Positions 34,441-49,067 of a stretch of DNA of 64,000 bases are shown piece after piece; positions within the stretch are counted from its first letter, which is position 1; each line of letters begins with the position of its first letter. This stretch comes from Colius striatus. Its lineage: Eukaryota; Chordata; Aves; Coliiformes; Coliidae. The notes below the pieces were generated by a model. The model had not been told where the DNA came from, ran no database searches, and worked only from the letters and a program-made list of their open reading frames with translations. The position numbers and the translations under genes were made by a program. The DNA lies in contig NC_084771.1 of NCBI RefSeq assembly GCF_028858725.1, forward strand, positions 6,104,915 through 6,168,914. Direction: 5' to 3'.

Positions 34441-37400
34441 CTGTAAGGGAAATCCCTCTGCATGTTATCCTGGCTCATGTAGAATTAACAAGGGCTGCTC
34501 CTAAATCTGGTAACATTGTGAAATGCAGAAAATGAGATACTGGAGATTTCTGTGACAGCTGTATTGTGATATGGATAGGTAAAAAGAGTTACCTATCAGT
34601 AACAGCATGTTGACTGACTCTTCTTTTTCTCATGTGCATTCCTAGCACTGCAAAATCAGTACAAAGCCATCTTTTACTTAACAAAAAAACACAATCTGTT
34701 CTTTGTTTCCTCAGGAAAAAATTCTCCTTAAACTAGGCTTTTGAGACTCTGGGACAAATTGAAGTTACTTATTCTTTAGCCAAAAAAAAGAGGTTTTGGA
34801 TAAAACTGTGGTGTTGGTGTTGATGGATTTTCCTCCCTAGAATATCCTGCATTATTCCTTTTGTGCAAAAAAAAAAAGGCTTAATATCACAGAATACTGT
34901 GTGTGGCAGCCTCCACAGGTTTGTTGTGTAGCAACTGAGTATTTAACCTTGCTGCGATCACTAAGTCTTCAAATACCACCCTTCATTTGCCTTTTCCTGC
35001 GCTGTCTGCTCTTCATTGCAGCAGTACCTGCAGATCAGGATAGGATCAGTCTTTATGAACACAACAGTGAGAGTTGTTTGCTGTCCTGAAGTCACCAGGT
35101 AACCAGATAGGTCAGTCTAAAGGGGTGTTGGGAAACAAACACAGCAAACGAAAGCAGAAGCAGAGAGGTCTTCTCTGTCAGCAACATCTACCATTCACCA
35201 CCATCCATCCATAGTGATTTTTTTCAGTGATTGTTTTTGATGAGGTCTTGAATTAGTGGGTACTTGGAATGTTACCTAATTTTGCATAGCTTGATGTTCT
35301 CTTCAAAGTCTGTGCAGTTCACACTGTAGTGCATGCTTTCCTTCTTTGTCAGTTCAGAGTATTCATGAAATCCCTGCTTCAGCAGATCTTTGCTGTTGTT
35401 CAGCTGGCTTTAGGCTTCTTTGGGTTTCTTTCAGGCATACCTTTTCTCTGCCTGAGCCTTTTTTTCCCCCACCTCCTTCTAAAATCTTAAGAAAAGGCTA
35501 GTTAAAATTTGCACACCACTGGAGGATAAGGCTGCACTTGAGCTGTGTGATTCCATTATCCTTTCAATAGTGTTAGTGCTGTGCTTTGCTCCTGCTTCAC
35601 ACTTCAAGAGTACATCCCTTCATTTGCCCACAAGATTGACCTGGGAATGACTTCAGTGGTCAGGGTGCAGAATGTGTATGTGCTGCTATTTGTGCGAAGG
35701 CCTGGCACGAGCTGGAAGAATAAAGGAATTAATATAGAGACCCTCATTTTTCATGTATGCTTTGGGAAATGTACATGTCTTAGTCTTAGCTCTAAGCAGT
35801 GTATTGTTTGGGGAAATGCATTGAAGCAGGACTAATATGCATTTGTCTCCCTCTCCCAAAACATTGTGCCATTTGAAGTGTCTTATTTTTCTGTATTTGC
35901 AGTGTGTTCTTTCATAATCCAAAAGATAGCTATCTTTTTTTTTTTACAATTGTTTGAAATGTTTTTATTAATCTTTTTATTATTTAAGCTCTTCTATCTG
36001 TGGTACACAATAGAGGCAAATGAATTGATTCTCTTTTTTTGAGACAAGCTTGCTTTTTATCCTACAGAAACGATGACTCATGAGATTCATACAGCCCTCA
36101 TCTCAATTCCTCCCCCAGCTAATAAGTTAAATGTGAGTTTTGTGTTTGTATTAAAAGTCAGCCTATGCTTACCTCACCAGGGAGCTTGTTTGAATGTTGA
36201 GTTCACAAGAGGAAAATTCCTTGCCACAGTAAAACTGCATCTCTGGACATTAAGGAGCTTTGCGACATTTGCTCCCTAAGTGAAGAAAACAGCATTAGAT
36301 TTAATTCATTGCTCACATTTCCAGTGATCCTGGTCTGGCATGCTTGGAACTCGTGGTGAGCTGGAAGGTTTGTGGCTGTGATATACAACAGTAGATGACA
36401 GAAGGCAGAAACGTGTAATATTTTGTCCTTGAGCCTGTTAATCCTGCAGATGGAGAGTGTTGGGATGTACAAGATACTACACTGATGTAAGATAAAAACA
36501 CCTTCTACTTTCATTCTGATTGAAACAGACCTGCAAATGGTTGTACTGGGTTAACTGAGAAGGAAGGGAGTGTGGAAGCAGAGATGGGTGGAGGTATTTC
36601 AAGTCCTTGCTGCTGAAGCCCTGTGCTGTGAGAAGACACCCTTAGCTGGAGCTGACTCCCATGGTAACGCAGCCAAGACTCTTTAAAGCTAAAGTATGGC
36701 CTTTCAGCTCTGCACTGTGGATGCACCGTGAGTTTTAGCTGAGAGGAAAGGAGAGCTTGATCAGTACAATTCACTGCATAAAAGGTAACCAATTTCTCTG
36801 TGAAGCTGTGGATTTTTGCATTGGAATTTTTTTGCTGTGCAAAGGTCTTCTGAGCACTGTTGCTGACTGATCCTGGTTTAAAGCCACTCATAGGAGATGC
36901 CTGATGGGGTGAACAGGAATAATACTTTCTAGTCTCTCAGCCCATGTCTGGCAAAAGTGTTTCACACCTAGGATCTAGTTTCTCTGACTTACTAATTGGT
37001 TACTTTGGAGAGCTGGCCCTCAAAGCTGCCTTACAGGTGGATGTTTGCCCAAGAGTTTGAGGTTAAATGGACAACTCAAAGGGATACTTGACTTCTCTTA
37101 TACAGGGGAGCCTGATACTGATTATGTTCTTTTATAAATATATGATCCTTTTATGATATAAATACTGTGTAACTTAGAACTGAGTTGGACTGCTGATTTG
37201 GTTTTGCCTAGATGCTGATCAGTGTCTGACTATAGACAGTGCAGTGACATAGGTGTGACTTCTTAGTCTGGACAGGTGTTTTGTCCTCTTATCTACTGTT
37301 AATTATTCAGCAGAGCAAGCTGAACAAGAGCAAGCCCTATTTTTCCAAGTACTTCTTTTTAGTGAAATCAAAAGAAGCAGCTTTGCAGAAAGAATTCCAT

Positions 37401-40400
37401 ATTCTGAACATTACTTCGTTTCATGTTTGGTCAGTGCACACTTAGTACTGCCTTGCAGATATTGGCATGACTGGTACTTAACTAAGAAAAAACTGATGAA
37501 AATTACTTTGCAGAAACAATAACAACTCCACATGTAACTATCTCCTCCCCTCCCCACTTCCTATGGTGGAAGGAGGGACTTGAGTGTGATTGAACAGACT
37601 GCAGAGTAGGCATGTCCGTACTCTCCATCAGCCAGAGCTCTTTCACACAAACCTTTTCCCATGTGACTCAAGTTGAGGCCAGACAGCCAGATTCTTGTTC
37701 CAAGGGGGCTGGAGATTTTTGCAGCGCTTCAGTTTTCCTGGAATTCTCCACAGCAAGTGTGCTGCTGTGAATAGAGTTTGTGATCCATGAATCCACAGAA
37801 GAGCAAGTGATTGACTGTGTAATGTATAGCAAAGGGTTAAGCTTTATATCCCACAGGATGCTAAACAGAACGTGCATCTGTAAGAATAAAGGATGAAAGC
37901 AACCTAGACCATCAACATCACATTTTCCAATTTTGGGCAGATGCAGCATGTAGGAAGAAGAGTTTCCAGCATGGCAGAAATGTGGAGTTGAACTCTGTGT
38001 TGAAGGCCCTGGAGGGTAATTCATGTTCCTGCCTTAAAAAAGTCAGGACCCTGGTTGCAAGTTCAGTAAACACCAGAAGTTTAGATGAGATAGTTCTACT
38101 AAAAAAATACATCGGGCAGCTCTATGAACAGGCAAAGAATGTTTTTGTAGTTTGACAGATAACGTTAGTTTCTTCCATCCATTCTCAAGACAACTGCAAG
38201 TGGAAAAATACTGTGATTAACTACAGGCCAGTAGGCCCAGAGAGATTTTTAACTTTCTCTGACAATGAGAATGGCTTTCAGATGGTTTCAGTGACCAGCA
38301 TGGTTTCCTGGACACTTCAGCACTAGAACTCACCTCAGTGCAAGTCAGGGGATTTTTTTTTTTCTGAGTACATTCCCCTTAGTTGGTATCTACTGCTTTC
38401 CTTAATTTGAATTTCAGAGGTGATCTATTGGTTTGATGTAATCCTGAGCATGGACTGAATGTAATATCTTATTCCAAACTTAAGAGCATGGGGTAAACAA
38501 ATTCTCAACACAAAAAGCAATCTCAAACCCTCCCATATGCCAAAAGTAATTTAAAAGTACACCATAGTGAAGATGGTATCTTCAACATACTGCAACATAG
38601 GCTGAGAAATATCTCCTTTCATAGAAAAGTAACTTATGCGGTATGAACTTTGCTGTTTGATGATGGTATTAGTTTCCTCACTCATTGTAGATGTCTGCTC
38701 ACTGAGCAAGGTCGTCTTTACATAGTTGTAGGGGCTGTTTCAGTGCTTTAGTGGATGAGCATATTTATTACAAGCTGATAATCCTTGTAACTTGTTACAT
38801 TAAAATATAAATGGATTAGAGTACAGTCTGAAGAGAAGCATGAAAGTAATTACTAAACTGTAGAAATAAATGCACTAGAACCCTAAATATTATAATAATC
38901 CTCCAAGAGGAAATTGTACCCTCATTCATTTATAATGGTATTGTGATTGGCTTTGTTTTAGTCCAACTTTGAGTCAATGCCTCCGTGAAGATCTCATGAC
39001 TTGCCTTCCAAAATGACATCAAAGTCAAAAGGAGAAAAGCAGTTTTGACAAAACCAGGTCAGTACATCAGCAAGAGCAGAGCAGGCTGAGCAGCTCCGCT
39101 TCCTAAATCAAAGCCTTGCTGAGGGAGCACTGCTGCACTGCCATGAGTGTGTCTCAGGTGCCATTCTCAGCAGTGAGGGACCAAAATGTGTCACAACAGC
39201 AGTTAAAGAGCTGAAGGCCTCTGCCAAAGCCTGATGCCTCTCAGAGCACTGCTACCCTGAGATGAGAATGTGGAGGTGCTCCAGACATCCCTTTGGGAGA
39301 GAATGGCCTGCTCTCAGCTGTGCTTTGTAGCCAAGCCTAGCACAAGTTAGGAGTGAGGAGGAATAGAGTCCTTCGTTCCTAAATCAAGCAAAAATTCCAG
39401 CAAGGGAACTGAGATCTTCTGCTAGCCCTGTGGTTCCAGAAAAGCAAGGGTGCTTTTGTAGTCTTGCCTAGGAACTCCTAGGGCTGGAGGAGACTAAGGA
39501 TATTCTAAAGCATACACATCCCTGATAGTTTGTGAACCATGAGAAAAATGTACTGTCCTGGAGCGCATCTCAGTGTGCCTACAAAGCAAGGAGCTGTCAA
39601 GAAACCAGCATCTCCCTTGTCCCATCTCTTGTGACCAGTTCCCTTCTGTGTATCCCCAGAAGACCTGTCCATGAAGCATTCATGAACAGGTCTCTGTTCC
39701 TGGACCCCTTGTTACAGTGTCCTCCAGCCATTTACAGCCTTATACAGTCCAGTGTATATAATTAAGCTAAATAGGTACCTGGCAGGGACAGATAATTAAT
39801 ACCTGGTACAACATACTGTAACACTGCTGCTTTTGCCTATGTTTTGGGGCAAGGTGCTGAGCTGTGCTAGTTTTGCTTGTTTGTTGCTGTCTGGTGAAGA
39901 GGGTGAAAAAATCCACAGGAAGAAATAACTGTTTCCTATCTTTTGGGCTTCAGTTAAGTAGTTACCAGTGACAACAATGGAAAAGTGTCAAGGCTTCTTC
40001 TGGGACACACTTACTGAGCAAGGGATTACCAGAGGACAGAGAACCTGGATGCAGGAGGCCCATACAGATGTCTCTGTTCAAGAACAGCACCTTTTCTTGC
40101 CAACAAACCTTGCCCTTTCTGTTGCTTGTTTACTTTACCTAACAAAGAAAAGACCTTTAGCTGTGTCTTTGGCTGTATGGGTGCAAGGCCAGAGTTGTGT
40201 TAGCACATGAAGCGCAGTAACAGCCCATGGTCTCTTGCAGCTTTCCCTAGCATCTGCTACATCTGCTATTGGATGGCTTTAAACAGAAGCATCACGGCAT
40301 AAGCTTTGCTATTTCTATATGACACCTCAGGCACCTAGTCTTGGGCTTGAAATGTTATGCTGTGTAGTTTGACTCCTTAGGCAACTGCTACCGAGCACTG

Positions 40401-42239
40401 AAAGCTGGAGTATTCTTCCTGTGGTTATGATCTGGTGTTGCTCCTGGCTGCCCCTCCTAGGCAGGGATGCTCAGGCTTCCAGCAGAAGGAGCTCACTAAG
40501 GGCTTGAGGCCAACAGCCTATCCCCACAACATCCTCCTGAAGCACTGCAGGGGCACAGAGAGGAGTCACCTGGGCATGTGTGGAGTCCATGTCCCAGGGG
40601 AGGCTGTGGCCCTACACAGGGAGGGCCAAGTGGGGACTGGTGTCTGCCCTTACCAAACGGGTCATCTGAGGCGTAACGTCAGGGAAGGAAACAGAAGCTT
40701 ATTTTAACGATATTAAGAAGACCTGCCTTGGTTCCAAGTGAGTAACTATCTCAGTGCAAAGTAACTTACTTCTATCACCTTGGGTGTTTCTAGGTAGGAT
40801 TTTGAACAGAGTAAGCTAATAATGATTCTGGCTGATTGGGATGTTAAATGGCATTCTTGCTGCTTGGTGTAAACAGCCAGTGACAGCATAGCATGTGGGA
40901 GGTCTTTAATCTTGTCTTCTAGATTACATTTTGTAGGATTAGTATTTTTTGTATGCATTTTGTTTCATCTCAAGCAGTGAGAGAAGCAGGCAGGTAACCA
41001 AAGGTACACACAAGGCATTTTAATGTGGCTTTTTCCTGAAATCTTCTGAAACCCCAAGCGCCCTCCGACCACAGCCCCACCCTGCCATCTGCATTTCATA
41101 AGGGTATTATCACTGTAATTAATAGGAGTTGTATAACAGTACCTAATTAAACTGTGGTCATATAGTGTAAATTTAACTTGATTATCGTTAGCCTTGGTGA
41201 ACTCTGCAGGAGATTAATCCTGGTGATTCACTCAGAAAGCAGCAGCACCACTTCTGCAGAGGACTGAAATTTAGTGTGCCGATATGCTCTGTGCTCTGAA
41301 AGCCTGGGAGGCTGTGCCACATACCCATGATAACACTGGTGTCAGCAAGGGGATTGCGCTGCAACTGGAGTCTCCCCATTCCCAAACTGGTTAAAAGCCA
41401 CAGGGATATCAGCAGGCTGCTACGGTGCAGATCTTAGAATCACTGAATAAGGAGTCTGAGAGGATTATGGCTTATGTAAGAGTTTTATGTCTGTCTAAAG
41501 CTACAGCCCCTATGTGTCTGTGGGCTGTGTACACCAATGATTCATGGACACCAGGACCTCCTGAATGACTACAAGCCATGCTTTGTTTAAAATAATGTTT
41601 TCAAATACAGGACCTGGCCCCTGTCTTGCCAAAGCTGGTGAGGCTTTATCTATGGTAACAGAGCAAAGGCAATCATGTTATTTATTTCTGCAGATTAAAA
41701 TGCAGTGTGCTTTGCTTCTGCCCAGTGTGCTAGAGATTGTTTCCACTTTCCTTTTGCTAAAATACCAAAGAATCCTTTGGTAAAATAATCTTTTTTTTTC
41801 CTCTATATCTAGTCCAGAAGCACAGGGCATGGGATTTGTCCTGTCTTTCACAGAGAACATCTGTTTGTTTGTCGCTAATAATAGTGTAATCAATGGGGCT
41901 GATTCCTGCATATTCTCTATCTGACAGTAGCCCAGAAGACACACATGACAGCAGAAAAAGGCCTTTTGTGTGTGTCACTTCTTTTTTTTTTTCTTAATTA
42001 AAAGCAAAGAGAAAGTTTTACTCTTGTTTGCATGAATGGTCACATCAAACGGTACAGGAAAATCTAGGCCAAGCTGCTTTCAGCAGGCTAAGGAACATTA
42101 TACCATTGCACCATGTCCTTTCATTGGAGCAATGCCTCTTAATAAACATCAGGCACCTTTTGAACTTTCTTTGCTACTATTAGCTTGGCTTTTCATGAGC
42201 ACCCTGAAGCTCACCTTGCCCCCTCCCTCCTCTCTGTGT

Positions 42240-42430
42240 TAGGAGATGTGTCCGTGTGGGATGGGAAGGAGAGGGCTGCGCGCGGGGAAGCGCGGCTGCT
42301 GCAGCCTCGCTGCTGCCGAAACGGTGCCACTTATATAACGCCCTCATCGGGTAACGAGGTGAAACTCTGACAACTCTTCTGCAGGAGGTTTCAGAGGGTT
42401 TGGGGCTGCTGGCTGGTTAAAGGGTAAGTC
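42240..42430 (+). promoter_or_regulatory. small CpG patch with TATA box, candidate promoter
   Basis: A local CpG cluster (GCTGCGCGCGGGGAAGCGCG) is followed by TATATAA at 42332-42338, CpG-containing sequence at the expected start distance, and a donor-like AAAGG|GTAAGT at 42424. The order fits a core promoter and a short noncoding first exon on the + strand. No downstream coding exons were identified with confidence. Confidence 0.4.
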
Positions 42431-44398
42431 AGGAATGTGTTTGTCAGAGCGACGTGCGACAGGGAGGGCGTGCACACGTGTGTGGTAGTGTGTACGGTGC
42501 TGAAAAGGGGGCTCCGAAATTACAGGCTGAGATGTGGGTGGAGGATTTGGTACCTCAAGCAAGCACGGCCACTCTGCACAGTTAGCACATTGCCTAAACC
42601 ACATGGGTTTAGGATATTGCTGCCTTATGAAACAGCTCTGCAAGTTGTCTGCACTGTTTTTCTGGTTTCCTCTGATGTGTCTGAACCACAATTAAGCCAA
42701 ATGGCTTTCCCTTAACAGTGGGAATAACACTTCTTGAGAGAAGGCTGTGCTCAGACAGTGACATGATTTACATCTAATAATTGCAAGATGTTGACACTTC
42801 AGAATGTAACTTGCTGGGGCTTTTCTGGTTGTTTTTTGCACTTGCAGCTCAGCTGGTACAATTGCTTGTCTGAGTGACAGTGTTCATGTTGGCTGGGGAG
42901 TGTGTGCTGGATGGCTGTCCATCAGTGCCGGATACCCATGTCTGTTTTGATTTAAGACTGGAGCTGTAGGTCTGTACGTGCTTGCCACTCACAAAAGAGC
43001 TACTCATATGTGTAGCAGTCCTATGGAGCTACTGTCAAATGTATATCTTGGAGCAGAAAGCAATCACAGTTTGCAGCAAGATAAACAACAAAGAGAATGC
43101 CTAAGTTTTGGGGTTGTGTTACAGGGGTTATGTTTACTGTGGAAGTGCTGTATGTGCTTAGAGTACGCAGGAGTTACTGCTGAAACTGATGATTCCCCTA
43201 CAGAAACAGAGGGACTGTACATCCGCACCTTGGTTAGCTGTAAGCTCAGAAGAGTCAAAGAGCAAGACACAGAGCCCAAATGAACCTAAATAAGCAAGGG
43301 GATCTGAATTATTTACAGTCAGGTGCCTAAATGCAGAGCAGCCTCAGGCTGTGGGGCTGGCACTGCAAGGGGCAGCGTTGTCCTAAAATGAACTGTGCAA
43401 CAGAAAAATTGCTGGCTATTAGATACATGCTCTTATTCCTCTGGGACTCTGAATCTCTTGTGCTCAGTTTTTAGGCTCTTCTGGGTTTTTTTTATCATCT
43501 AAAAGGTACTTGATGCCACAATTCCTGTCACTTTGGCTTTTGCATTTGTTCTTTGCAATGCTCAGTTGGAATAACAGACTGTCAGGGCCCACATCCGATT
43601 TCATCTTTGTTCTCCTCTCTCTGTGCTTGGATCTGGTGGTCCCATGAATCAGGCTGGTCCCTGTCTGGTTATGTGGCCCTTGTGTGAAGAGATATGTGTA
43701 AGACGGGGCACTCTGAGGCCAGACTCCCATAAGCTGCACATCACCACTGGTTGTCAAATAGTTTTTCTGCTGAGCCTTTTGGGTTACAGGCAGTCAAATG
43801 TGTGGTGGCAGCTTCTTGTGCATCTCACCATCACCAGTGTGCTTCTGATTTGTTGCAGAAGTTTTGCATGGAGCAGCTCCTCAATGTTTTGTACCCACAA
43901 CTCAGGCATCCCAGGAGGGGTGCAGCAGGGCTGCCTGGTGGCAGCCTGAGGCATACAGAAGGCAGTTTGACCTGCAGGTTGTCTGGTGTCAAAATGCAAG
44001 AGGTTTAATGGAGCAGATCTGTACCCCAGTAAGAGCTGCCTGTGGACAGAACTGGACGAAATGGAAGGAGCAGTTCAGATGACCAGAGCCCTGAGCAGGC
44101 ACACTGCTGGAGGTTTTTGTTGGGTTTTTTCCCTTAGGCAGGGACTGAGCCCGACTTGGGTGGGTTTTTTACTTGATTTTTAAAATTTTTAATCCAAACC
44201 AGAACCAAAGCAAAACGTGATCTAGTTCTGGTCCAGGATAGTGTTCTAGCTGAAAAGTGGTATCTGTTAGACCTGTTCCTCAGCAGGACTCCCAAGACCC
44301 AAAATGCAGTGCCACACTGCACTCTCCTGTCCATCCTCTCACTCCCTCTCCTGTGTGGTGTCAGCCATCATTTGAGCCAGATGTAGGAATCAGAAGCC

Positions 44399-44434
44399 AT
44401 CCTTTCCAACCCTGAAGATTCTGTGACTCTATGG
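44399..44434 (+). mobile_element. CR1 3' tail, extremely truncated
   Basis: CTTTCCAACCCTGAAGATTC followed by TGTGACTCTATGG is the terminal part of a CR1 3' end. The body of the element is absent, consistent with severe 5' truncation on insertion. Confidence 0.65.
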
Positions 44435-45676
44435 ACACTATCAAGACTGTAAGTGATGCTGTGCTCTGGCAAAGGGAAAGGAAATACGCTATTCCCTGTT
44501 TCATCCACTTTAGTTTTCTCCATGTGAGCTGGTTTCAGCTAGTTAGAAGCAAACAAGGCAGTGTGATCCTGGGCTTAAAGCTAACTGTAGCAGCTTCAGT
44601 CACACCAGGGCTGAAAAGCTCAGCTTCACTCTACCAGACCACCTACTTCTGGGGTAGAGTGCAATCAAATAGAAGCAGCACAAAACTGGCCAGGAAACAA
44701 AGACTGCTAAATGCATATAATTAGTTATAAAAATCATCATAATAATTGGAAGTGATGGGCAGCCTTGCTGGGAACTTAAATGTAGATGCCAAGAGTTAAC
44801 CACACCTCAAAGACTATACTCCACTGTCCCCTTGAGGTAATTTCCATATTCATAGGCAGAAGGATGGTCAGAAACCTCTGATTTCCCTTTTCAGGAGAGA
44901 GAGATGAGTTAGTCCTGCATGCATCAGCAATGCAACAGTTCCACCAGAACTACAGAGACAGCACTGCACTTGAGCCCTGGAATGCTGGAAGCCCCTGAGC
45001 ACTAGGTGTATCGTTCAGCACAGGTGGCCATGGGTGTAGAAATATCACATAGCTGCCTGGTTCTTCATATGTGATCACTGTGTTGATGGTGGTTTTGTAC
45101 CTTTTTCAGCCCTATAGCTGAGCCTGCAGAGTCCCAGCTGCTGCCTGCAGATGGGGAGCCTTGCCTTATAGATCAAGCAGATTTCTCTCCACATTCATAC
45201 CTATGTTTAATTACCATTATGAAATGATAATATAAAACTTCAAATGTCATTACAATGTGATACAGAGGTGGGACTTCTAATCCAGCTGCAAGTATGCTGT
45301 TGGTGAAGCTGCCCCAAGTTTATCTGAACTCTGCTGTTGGCTGGTTGTTCCCCTCCATGAGCAGCTCTCTGAGCAGGCTGATGTTGTCTGTGTTGTTTGT
45401 CACTGACTTGCCTGGATATGAGTGTGTCAGCACCTTTCCTGAGTTTTTCCTGTACTGAAAGTTTACTCTGGTTAAAACTCCTCCCAGCAAGATTACTCAG
45501 CAAGAGCAGTGCTAGACATGCTTTGCCCAAGGAGTAACTTGCTTCTTGAAGAAGAGTTATTTTAACATAGACACAGGTGATTAGGACTGCTTTCACTTCC
45601 TGATGTTGGTGTGTGTTCTGAGAAGGTCCCCATGGAGATAACTTAATGCCACTGAACTGTCCTCTCCCTCTTGCAG

Positions 45677-45793
45677 CTGCAAGAGTGGTGCTGCCTCGGA
45701 GAGCAGTCATGGTGCTGTGTGACATTGCAGGGCTCAGTGCTGAACATCTTTACATTTGTTACCCGACAGGCATCCTACCAAAGATACCTGCAG
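45677..45793 (+). other. splice-flanked open segment, unknown
   Basis: A pyrimidine-rich acceptor (CCTCTCCCTCTTGCAG) and a donor (CTGCAG|GTAGTT) bound 117 bases. Two of the three frames are open: one reads LQEWCCLGEQ and onward, the other AARVVLPRRAVMVLCDIAG and onward. Neither resembles a protein I know. It lies 3.3 kb downstream of the TATA-containing CpG patch, so it could be a second exon of the same unproven + strand transcript. Chance is also possible. Confidence 0.2.
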
Positions 45794-48700
45794 GTAGTTT
45801 TCTTTGCTTCCTTTAAAACACCAGATGGAGAGATGCCCAATGGAGTAACTTTGGCATTTGCCTTCCTGTTTCCTAAGGAGTAAAGTAGGCCAGCAGGTAA
45901 AGCAACACAGCCCTGTGATGGTGCTGTTGTTTGGTGGCAGCTGCTGCAGCCCTCAACACATGGTGCCAACTAGTTGTCAGCCCTTAGACTGAGTGATTTG
46001 GCCCTTAATTTGTGTTGGTGTGGCTGCCTGCAAAGGTCAGCTATAGTTGGAGCACTTGTCCATGTACAATGATTGCCTCTGCTCAGCTGTGGTAGTGAGG
46101 TCAGATGCCTGCTCTTGCACAACTGTAGGAGCTTGATTCTCATTGAAACCTCTGACAAGGCTGATCTGAGGCTGGCAAACAGATCAAAAAGTGATCAGGA
46201 GGAGGGGATAGGGCACAAGATTGCTCAAGCATTTCTGCTTAGGAAACCAGATAAAATGGTTTGAAAGCATTGTCAGTGTCTCTAAAGTGTAATTTTTTTC
46301 CCAGACATTTAGAAAGTTTTAAACTCAATGTTTGGAGCAACCTTGCTGATGTGTTCAGTGCCCTGATGCCTCTCGTGCTAGAGACAAAGGTCTACTGTGG
46401 ATTTGGACATTGGGCCTCATCCTGCTAATTTCTGCTGGAGAGTGTCAGCTCACTTACTATGATTGTGCTGAGGGCAGGGATGTGGTAAAAGAACAAAAAA
46501 CAATCTGGAAAGGAAGAAATCCACATGTGTAATCATCAGATGGCAACAGCACTGGGACAGTTCTGGAATGAGCTGGACCAGAACTTGGAGTGAGTGGTTG
46601 TATTTCTTTTACCAGCACTCGGATGCTAAAGCTGGACACACCTCGCCATGGGCATGAGAAACCAACAGGAGTGAACAGTGTTTTGTTGGTCTGTTGTTGT
46701 TTTTTTCAGTATCACCACCTGCCTGAAGTTGTTACAGCAACTCTGCTGTGGCAGAGAGCTCCTGGACTTGTGTTTGTATTACATGTTTCTAGAATAAATC
46801 AAAGCACTACTTAGCATCCAGAATAGCAGAATGTTAAAATGCACACAGTGAACACTCAACCCTAAAAACTTGCTGTATTAACCCAATTCTAAGGTTATAA
46901 ATAACCAAAAATACTTAGGTGAAGGCATCACTGTTAAAAGTAAGGGGACAGGATGGGTACTGACTGTGCAGAGAAGAGGATAATGGGAGGTATCTGGATG
47001 TTTCCTGTTGAAACCTTGACATTTTAATAGCGTGCTCTTTGTGCCACTCTTTTAAATCTCCTTGCCTGTTTATTGAATTTGAGAACTGTAAATGTTTGCA
47101 CTGTTGCAAGTGCAGGCAAAGGAAAGTCCTTGAGAAGTTTTTGGGCCAAGCAGTGTAGAGACTTGTCACATAATGGAGAGAATGATTTGGACAATCTGAG
47201 CTGCGTGGGCTGATGAGTGGGTTCATGTCACTGCCTGTCTGTCCTGGTGTGATTTTGGCTTTTAAATGGTACATATGTTTTACTTTTCTTTCCCCTTCTG
47301 TTAACATCCTTGGAACAGGGCTCTGTGGCACTGTCCAGAGCAGCTGCCAGGGCCAGCAAGAGCTGGCGAGGGGCAACCAGATGGCAGGGGTGGACCTACA
47401 CCTGCGAGGGGCTGGGCAGGAGCCTGCCCTGGGACAGGACCCATCAGATCCCCACATACTGTGTCCTGACTGCATGGTCCAGGAATGGGAGCAACACTCG
47501 CCTTCCTCCTGCCCACCCATGCTGCTCATTTTGCATTTTGAATGGTGCTTAGCATTTGGCAACCCAAGTTTTGGCAGAGTGCTGCATGCATGCCTGAGGT
47601 ACAGCGGGAGGAGTGCTTAGTCAAAGTAGAGAGCCTGAATGGCATGAGGAGCATCAGGAAGAGTCCCTGAGCTACATAGGAGATACCTCCAACAACCAGC
47701 CTACCTCACCCATCCCCAGACCTCCCTTGTCACATTGCAAAGTGCCACCTCGTGGTAGCTGCTGAAGCCATGGCCACCTGTCCCACCAAGGTAAAGCCAT
47801 TTGATGCACTTTGGAGTAAAATGACTCTCTGGCACTTAACAATCATGCAGAGTATTAAAATTGGCTTAAAACCTACCATGTTTCTTGTTTTAGCTTGGAA
47901 GTGGCTCAGAGCTGGGTTTGACTGTCAGCTCAGCCACTGCTTGCAGTTTCAGTTCTTTGGGATGGGATGATGAATCCCTCACTTCTCCAACCTCCTTTCA
48001 CCCTGCTGCCTTGAGGGCAAACTGAGCCCTGAGAGTTTCCCTCCAAACTGCAGCCAGTGAAGGTCTTGGCACACAAACCTCGTTGGAGGGGTCAGAGTCA
48101 GGTTCATCAGAAATGCCTCAGCTTCAGAAAATAAAGGCTTTGATTTTGGGGAGAGGAGGGGAGAGGGCAAGCATGATTTCCAACATGCTAATAAAAACCC
48201 TAGAGTAAATAACGAAGCGTTCTTCCATTTCACTGTAGCTCTTGGAAAAATTCCCAGAAAACCTTTAAAGAGCTCATTGTAAAATAGTGGGATGTTATTT
48301 CCCCACAGGTGTATATTAAAATAAAAACATTTCATTTTCTCCACTTGAAATTATGACAGAATTACCTGGTTTGGGGATTACTGTGAAGCCCTTTGGGAAA
48401 TCATTCTCCTGAGCTGTGTTACATGAGATGTGCCATGGCCGTGCAGGTCCACAGCTTTGTATAGCAGGGGAGGGAACAGTTCAGCATGGCTGTAAAGAGG
48501 AAATCATAGGTTTGACTGGGGTTAAATTATATTCTTTATATACATAAAATATGTATACATGGGATTATAGTTAAACCTTTACATCATCAGCAGCAATGAA
48601 ACTGATTCTGGTCTTTAATTTAAACTTTTTAAATTGAGGCATTGGTACAGATGCTGTTGTTTCCATAATGTGATTGACTTGATCATTTTTTTTCCCCTAG

Positions 48701-49030
48701 TTGAAGTAGTTTGTTAGAGGAATTAACAGATATCTAATTACTGCCAAACTTGTTTTCAGGGTTACAACACAAACATGTCTACACAGAAAGCAGAGGTCTT
48801 CTCTGTGTACATCTTCCCCTGCCTACCTGGAAGAGCAATGCAGCTCTTAACTGCTGACCTGGAGCACCCTGGGGAGGGTGCTGAGGCCCACTGGCTGGGG
48901 AAAGGAGTGCTGATGCTATTGGGTACTTTGGGGAGTTGAGCTTAAGGCAGACCAATACATCACAATGTTTTCATTGACTTCAGTAGCCTTTTGATTAGAT
49001 TGCCATTCTCTCCATAGACTCAAGGCTAAG

Positions 49031-49067
49031 AGTAATAAAGGTAATGAAGGATGAGTAATAAAGGTAA
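49031..49067. repeat. short tandem duplication
   Basis: AGTAATAAAGGTAA occurs twice, 23 bases apart (49031-49044 and 49054-49067). A small local duplication without evident function. Confidence 0.6.

Larger units (their letters stand above)
32672..42239. other. intergenic, one exon-like segment
   Basis: Mostly featureless AT-rich DNA. It contains a tiny ATTCTATG-type tail (33912-33937) and the minus-strand exon-like open segment (34221-34440) listed separately. Minus-strand open frames of 118-126 codons (36.5-36.9 and 37.7-38.0 kb) show no family resemblance and no clear splice context. Confidence 0.5.

Noticed and set aside
36511..36891. 126-codon open frame on the - strand
   Set aside because: No splice sites of quality at its edges and no recognisable motif; single open frames of this length are expected in 64 kb.
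46915..47620. 215-codon - strand and 135-codon + strand frames at 47 kb
   Set aside because: Both strands are open over the same GC-richer block, with no recognisable domain; most likely chance.
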